Part shown: positions 5,405-6,951 of the stretch, piece after piece | Layout of the letters: each line of letters opens with the position of its first letter | How positions within the stretch are numbered: the first letter of the stretch is position 1 | Assembly (NCBI GenBank): GCA_001780825.1 | Contig: MFIX01000230.1 | Coordinates: 1-6,951, forward strand | Source: Candidatus Glassbacteria bacterium RIFCSPLOWO2_12_FULL_58_11 | GTDB taxonomy: Bacteria; Gemmatimonadota; Glassbacteria; GWA2-58-10 | DNA: 6,951 nucleotides | Direction of reading: 5' to 3' | Notes under the pieces: model-generated | Databases searched by the model: none | Told to the model about the DNA's origin: nothing | What the model saw: the letters and a program-made list of their open reading frames with translations, nothing else | Translations under genes and position numbers: made by a program

Positions 5405-5531
5405 CGGGAAACCGGGAGTTGCCCGGATGCGGGTAAACCCCCGAAAGCGGGAACTTATTGGAATTACATGTTAAATAATATGTTAGGATAAAAATAGTTC
5501 GAAGCGGAGATTTTTTAACGGAAAAGGAGAG

Positions 5532-5705
5532 ATGATGAAAAGCCGACTCGTTGCCTATGGCCGGATCCAGAAAGGCCGGCCGGACAGATGCAAGCTGGTG
5601 CTGCTCGATGAGCGCCTGATCCCGGAGGAAAGCTCCGGTACGGTCTTTTCCCTCCGGCGCTGGTGCCGGGGTTTCCGGCCGGGCCCGGCCCGTCCTGGGC
5701 GCTGA
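5532..5705 (+). CDS. Possible small ORF (57 codons) just upstream of dinB
   Basis: The ORF is open from tandem ATG codons at 5532 and 5535 to TGA at 5703-5705, giving 57 or 56 residues. AAAAGGAGAG lies upstream, and its AGGAGA core (5525-5530) is 4 nt before the second ATG, so 5535 is the better start. About three quarters of codons in the first 43 end in G or C, consistent with a coding frame in this genome. The product begins MKSRLVAYGRIQKGRPDR and continues through LVLLDERLIPEESSGTVF. Its last 15 or so residues are Arg/Pro/Gly-rich and look like GC-driven filler. I do not recognise a family, and see no signal peptide or membrane segment. It ends 25 bp before the dinB ATG, so it could be a leader peptide or translationally coupled partner. 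Alternatively, the ribosome site may be a relic. Confidence 0.4.
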   Translation: MMKSRLVAYGRIQKGRPDRCKLVLLDERLIPEESSGTVFSLRRWCRGFRPGPARPGR

Positions 5706-5730
5706 GCCGGGTGTGGCTCCGGAGCGGACA

Positions 5731-6939
5731 ATGGACCGTCATATCGTCCATATCGACATGGACGCCTTTTTTGTCTCGGTCGAGCGCACGCGCGATCCCT
5801 CGCTGATCGGCAAGCCGGTGGTGGTGGGCGCGGTGGAGGGCAGCCGGGGCGTGGTGACCTCGGCCTCTTATGAGGCGCGGCGCTACGGGATCCACTCGGC
5901 GATGCCGGTGGCCGCGGCGCGCAGGCTCTGCCCGCACGCCGTCTTTGTCCCCGGCAGCCTGGGGGTGTATTCCAGGGTTTCGCGCGCGATCCGCGGGATT
6001 TTCGAGACCTGGTCCCCGCTGGTCGAGATGACCTCGATCGATGAGGCCTATATCGACCTCACCGGTTTCGACCGCTGCTATGGGCCGGTGCTCGGCACGG
6101 TGGACCGCATCCTGCGCCAGGTGCGCGAGACTTTCGGCCTCGAGCTTTCCGCCGGAGTGGCCACCAACAGGCTGGTGGCCAAGATCGCCTCGAAAACCGC
6201 CAAGCCCTCCGGACTGCTGCGGGTGCTGCCCGGCTGCGAGGAGGCATTCATGGCCACCCTGCCTCTGGGCCGGGTGCCCGGCGTGGGGGACTCCCTGGGC
6301 GCGCGCCTGTCCGGCCTGGGCCTCTCGACTGTGGGTGAGCTGCAGCGGCTGGATCATGACCTGCTGGTCCGGGTGTTCGGGGCCACCGGCGAGTGGCTCT
6401 ACGCCATGGCCCGGGGCAAGGGCGGGCTGAGAGTGGAGTCCGAAAGGCCGCCGGCCAAGTCGGTCGGGCATTCGGTCACTTTCAGCGAGGACACCGTGGA
6501 CCGCCGCTTCCTCGATGGGGTGCTTTACCACCTGGCGGAAAAAGTCGGCGCCCGGGTCCGGCGCAAGGGAATGGTGGGCAAGACAGTCACCCTGCGCCTG
6601 CGCTACTCGGATTTCAAGACTGTCACCCGCGCGGCCTCGGCCGGAGCGGGCACGAACTGCGACTCGGAAATTTTCGAAAAGGCCCGCGCTCTCATGCTGC
6701 CGCTCCTGGAGCGCCGGGTCAGGGTGCGCCTGCTGGGAGTCACCCTTTCCGGGTTGCGCCCGGCCGATGGTCAACTCGGCCTCTTTACCGCCGGCTCCCA
6801 GGTGCGCAGCCTGCGCTTCTACCGCACCCTGGACCGCCTCCGCGAAAAATACGGCTTCTCCTCGGTGCGCAAGGGCCGCGCCATCTGGCTGGAGAACTGG
6901 CGCCGGCCGTCCGGAGAGGCGCGGCAGAAGGCGGTGTGA
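5731..6939 (+). CDS. dinB: DNA polymerase IV (Y-family translesion polymerase)
   Basis: DinB is an error-prone polymerase that copies past damaged bases and is often induced in the SOS response. From ATG at 5731 it has 402 residues, slightly longer than E. coli DinB (351). That ATG is preceded by GGAG (5721-5724) at 6 nt and leads straight into the family N-terminus. The frame is open to a GTG at 5713, but those extra codons match nothing in the family. The palm has HIDMDAFF with metal ligand D9 and steric-gate F14, and SIDEAYID with D104 and E105. Helix-hairpin-helix-like LGRVPGVGDSLGARL follows at about 179-193, and the little-finger domain is about 243-342. QLGLF (348-352) fits the beta-clamp-binding consensus. 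A tail with LDRLREKYGF (367-376) follows, as in many non-enterobacterial DinBs. The polymerase looks intact. It shares strand and likely stress role with lexA, but I see no good copy of the lexA-promoter repeats upstream. Confidence 0.95.
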   Translation: MDRHIVHIDMDAFFVSVERTRDPSLIGKPVVVGAVEGSRGVVTSASYEARRYGIHSAMPVAAARRLCPHAVFVPGSLGVYSRVSRAIRGIFETWSPLVEMTSIDEAYIDLTGFDRCYGPVLGTVDRILRQVRETFGLELSAGVATNRLVAKIASKTAKPSGLLRVLPGCEEAFMATLPLGRVPGVGDSLGARLSGLGLSTVGELQRLDHDLLVRVFGATGEWLYAMARGKGGLRVESERPPAKSVGHSVTFSEDTVDRRFLDGVLYHLAEKVGARVRRKGMVGKTVTLRLRYSDFKTVTRAASAGAGTNCDSEIFEKARALMLPLLERRVRVRLLGVTLSGLRPADGQLGLFTAGSQVRSLRFYRTLDRLREKYGFSSVRKGRAIWLENWRRPSGEARQKAV

Positions 6940-6951
6940 AAGCGCCGTACT

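Larger units (their letters stand above)
4933..5531. other. Gene-poor intergenic region of about 600 bp rich in inverted repeats
   Basis: I find no convincing gene here. The open frames present lack ribosome sites, overlap on both strands and look like chance translations. The region holds a perfect 20-bp palindrome (4962-4981), a hairpin CCGGACA/TGTCCGG (5040-5057), a 9-bp stem (5098-5121), the stem GCTCCG/CGGAGC (5238-5254), CCGGG/CCCGG (5412-5426), a repeated CCGGAAAAAC (5183-5192 and 5324-5333) and a pair of long inverted repeats. The last 70 bp (5451-5520) are AT-rich and probably hold the promoter for the downstream genes, but no box stands out. A structured RNA, a decayed gene or a miniature element are all possible. 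Confidence 0.6.

Noticed and set aside
5074..5436. A 120-codon plus-strand frame in the lexA-dinB gap
   Set aside because: It has a TTG start without a Shine-Dalgarno site, no recognisable motif, and coincides with a dense set of inverted repeats. Comparable open frames exist on the other strand and in other frames.
5425..5460. Resemblance to a c-di-GMP-I riboswitch (GGGTAAACC, then CCCGAAAGCGGGA)
   Set aside because: The GGGTAAACC and GAAA pieces recall the start of that aptamer, but the conserved GACGCAAAGCC part and the second helix are missing, and what follows is AT-rich promoter-like sequence.
5515..6774. A 419-codon open frame on the minus strand
   Set aside because: It is antisense to intact dinB and has the low-complexity His/Ala/Gly/Arg composition typical of a shadow frame.
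1..6951. CRISPR array, tRNA, integrase, toxin-antitoxin or defence cluster
   Set aside because: None of the regular spacer arrays, tRNA folds or signature proteins for these are present. The repeats seen are operator-like, coding hexads or extragenic palindromes.

Overview
The window is a moderately GC-rich bacterial chromosome segment with clear Shine-Dalgarno sites and sigma70-type promoters. It carries housekeeping and stress genes and no phage, IS transposase, rRNA, tRNA or CRISPR sequence that I can see. The LexA recognition-helix region (STATVHKHLSNLEAKGLIRR) resembles Gram-positive and deltaproteobacterial LexA more than the E. coli form. A small protein built of MshEN-type repeats is typical of Gram-negative, c-di-GMP-using bacteria. 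I infer a Gram-negative-like lineage, perhaps a deltaproteobacterial or FCB/candidate-phylum type, but the sequence does not fix the taxon.

Region 1 (1-3136, plus strand) is amino-acid metabolism. It holds the 3' end of proC (proline synthesis), a complete ACT-domain homoserine dehydrogenase (hom) and a divergent glutamate/amino-acid dehydrogenase (gdhA-like). All three are NAD(P)-linked enzymes of the glutamate/proline and aspartate families. The block ends in a strong bidirectional hairpin terminator shared with the convergent genes that follow.

Region 2 (3155-4107, minus strand) holds two small genes probably transcribed together. The upstream one (3640-4107) encodes a highly charged helical domain with an Ala/Pro/Glu/Lys-rich tail. 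It probably starts at a TTG codon behind a very strong Shine-Dalgarno site. The downstream one (3155-3562) encodes a 135-residue protein that divides into four 29-residue repeats, each matching the 24-residue MshEN (c-di-GMP-binding) pattern plus a 5-residue spacer, with many pattern residues changed.

Region 3 (4108-6939, plus strand) is SOS/DNA-damage functions. A 213-bp divergent intergenic region carries a near-consensus promoter for lexA. Four TTCGC-centred repeats lie on an 11-bp lattice across that promoter and are the best candidate for LexA autoregulatory operators. After lexA comes about 600 bp without a convincing gene. It contains a perfect 20-bp palindrome and a 358-bp segment bounded by 24-bp imperfect inverted repeats. 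Then come a short possible ORF (57 codons) with a good ribosome site and dinB (DNA polymerase IV), with all catalytic residues and a clamp-binding motif.

The most unusual items are the four-unit MshEN-like protein, the phased direct repeats at the lexA promoter, and the inverted-repeat-bounded gene-free segment. I see no clear new multi-gene system.
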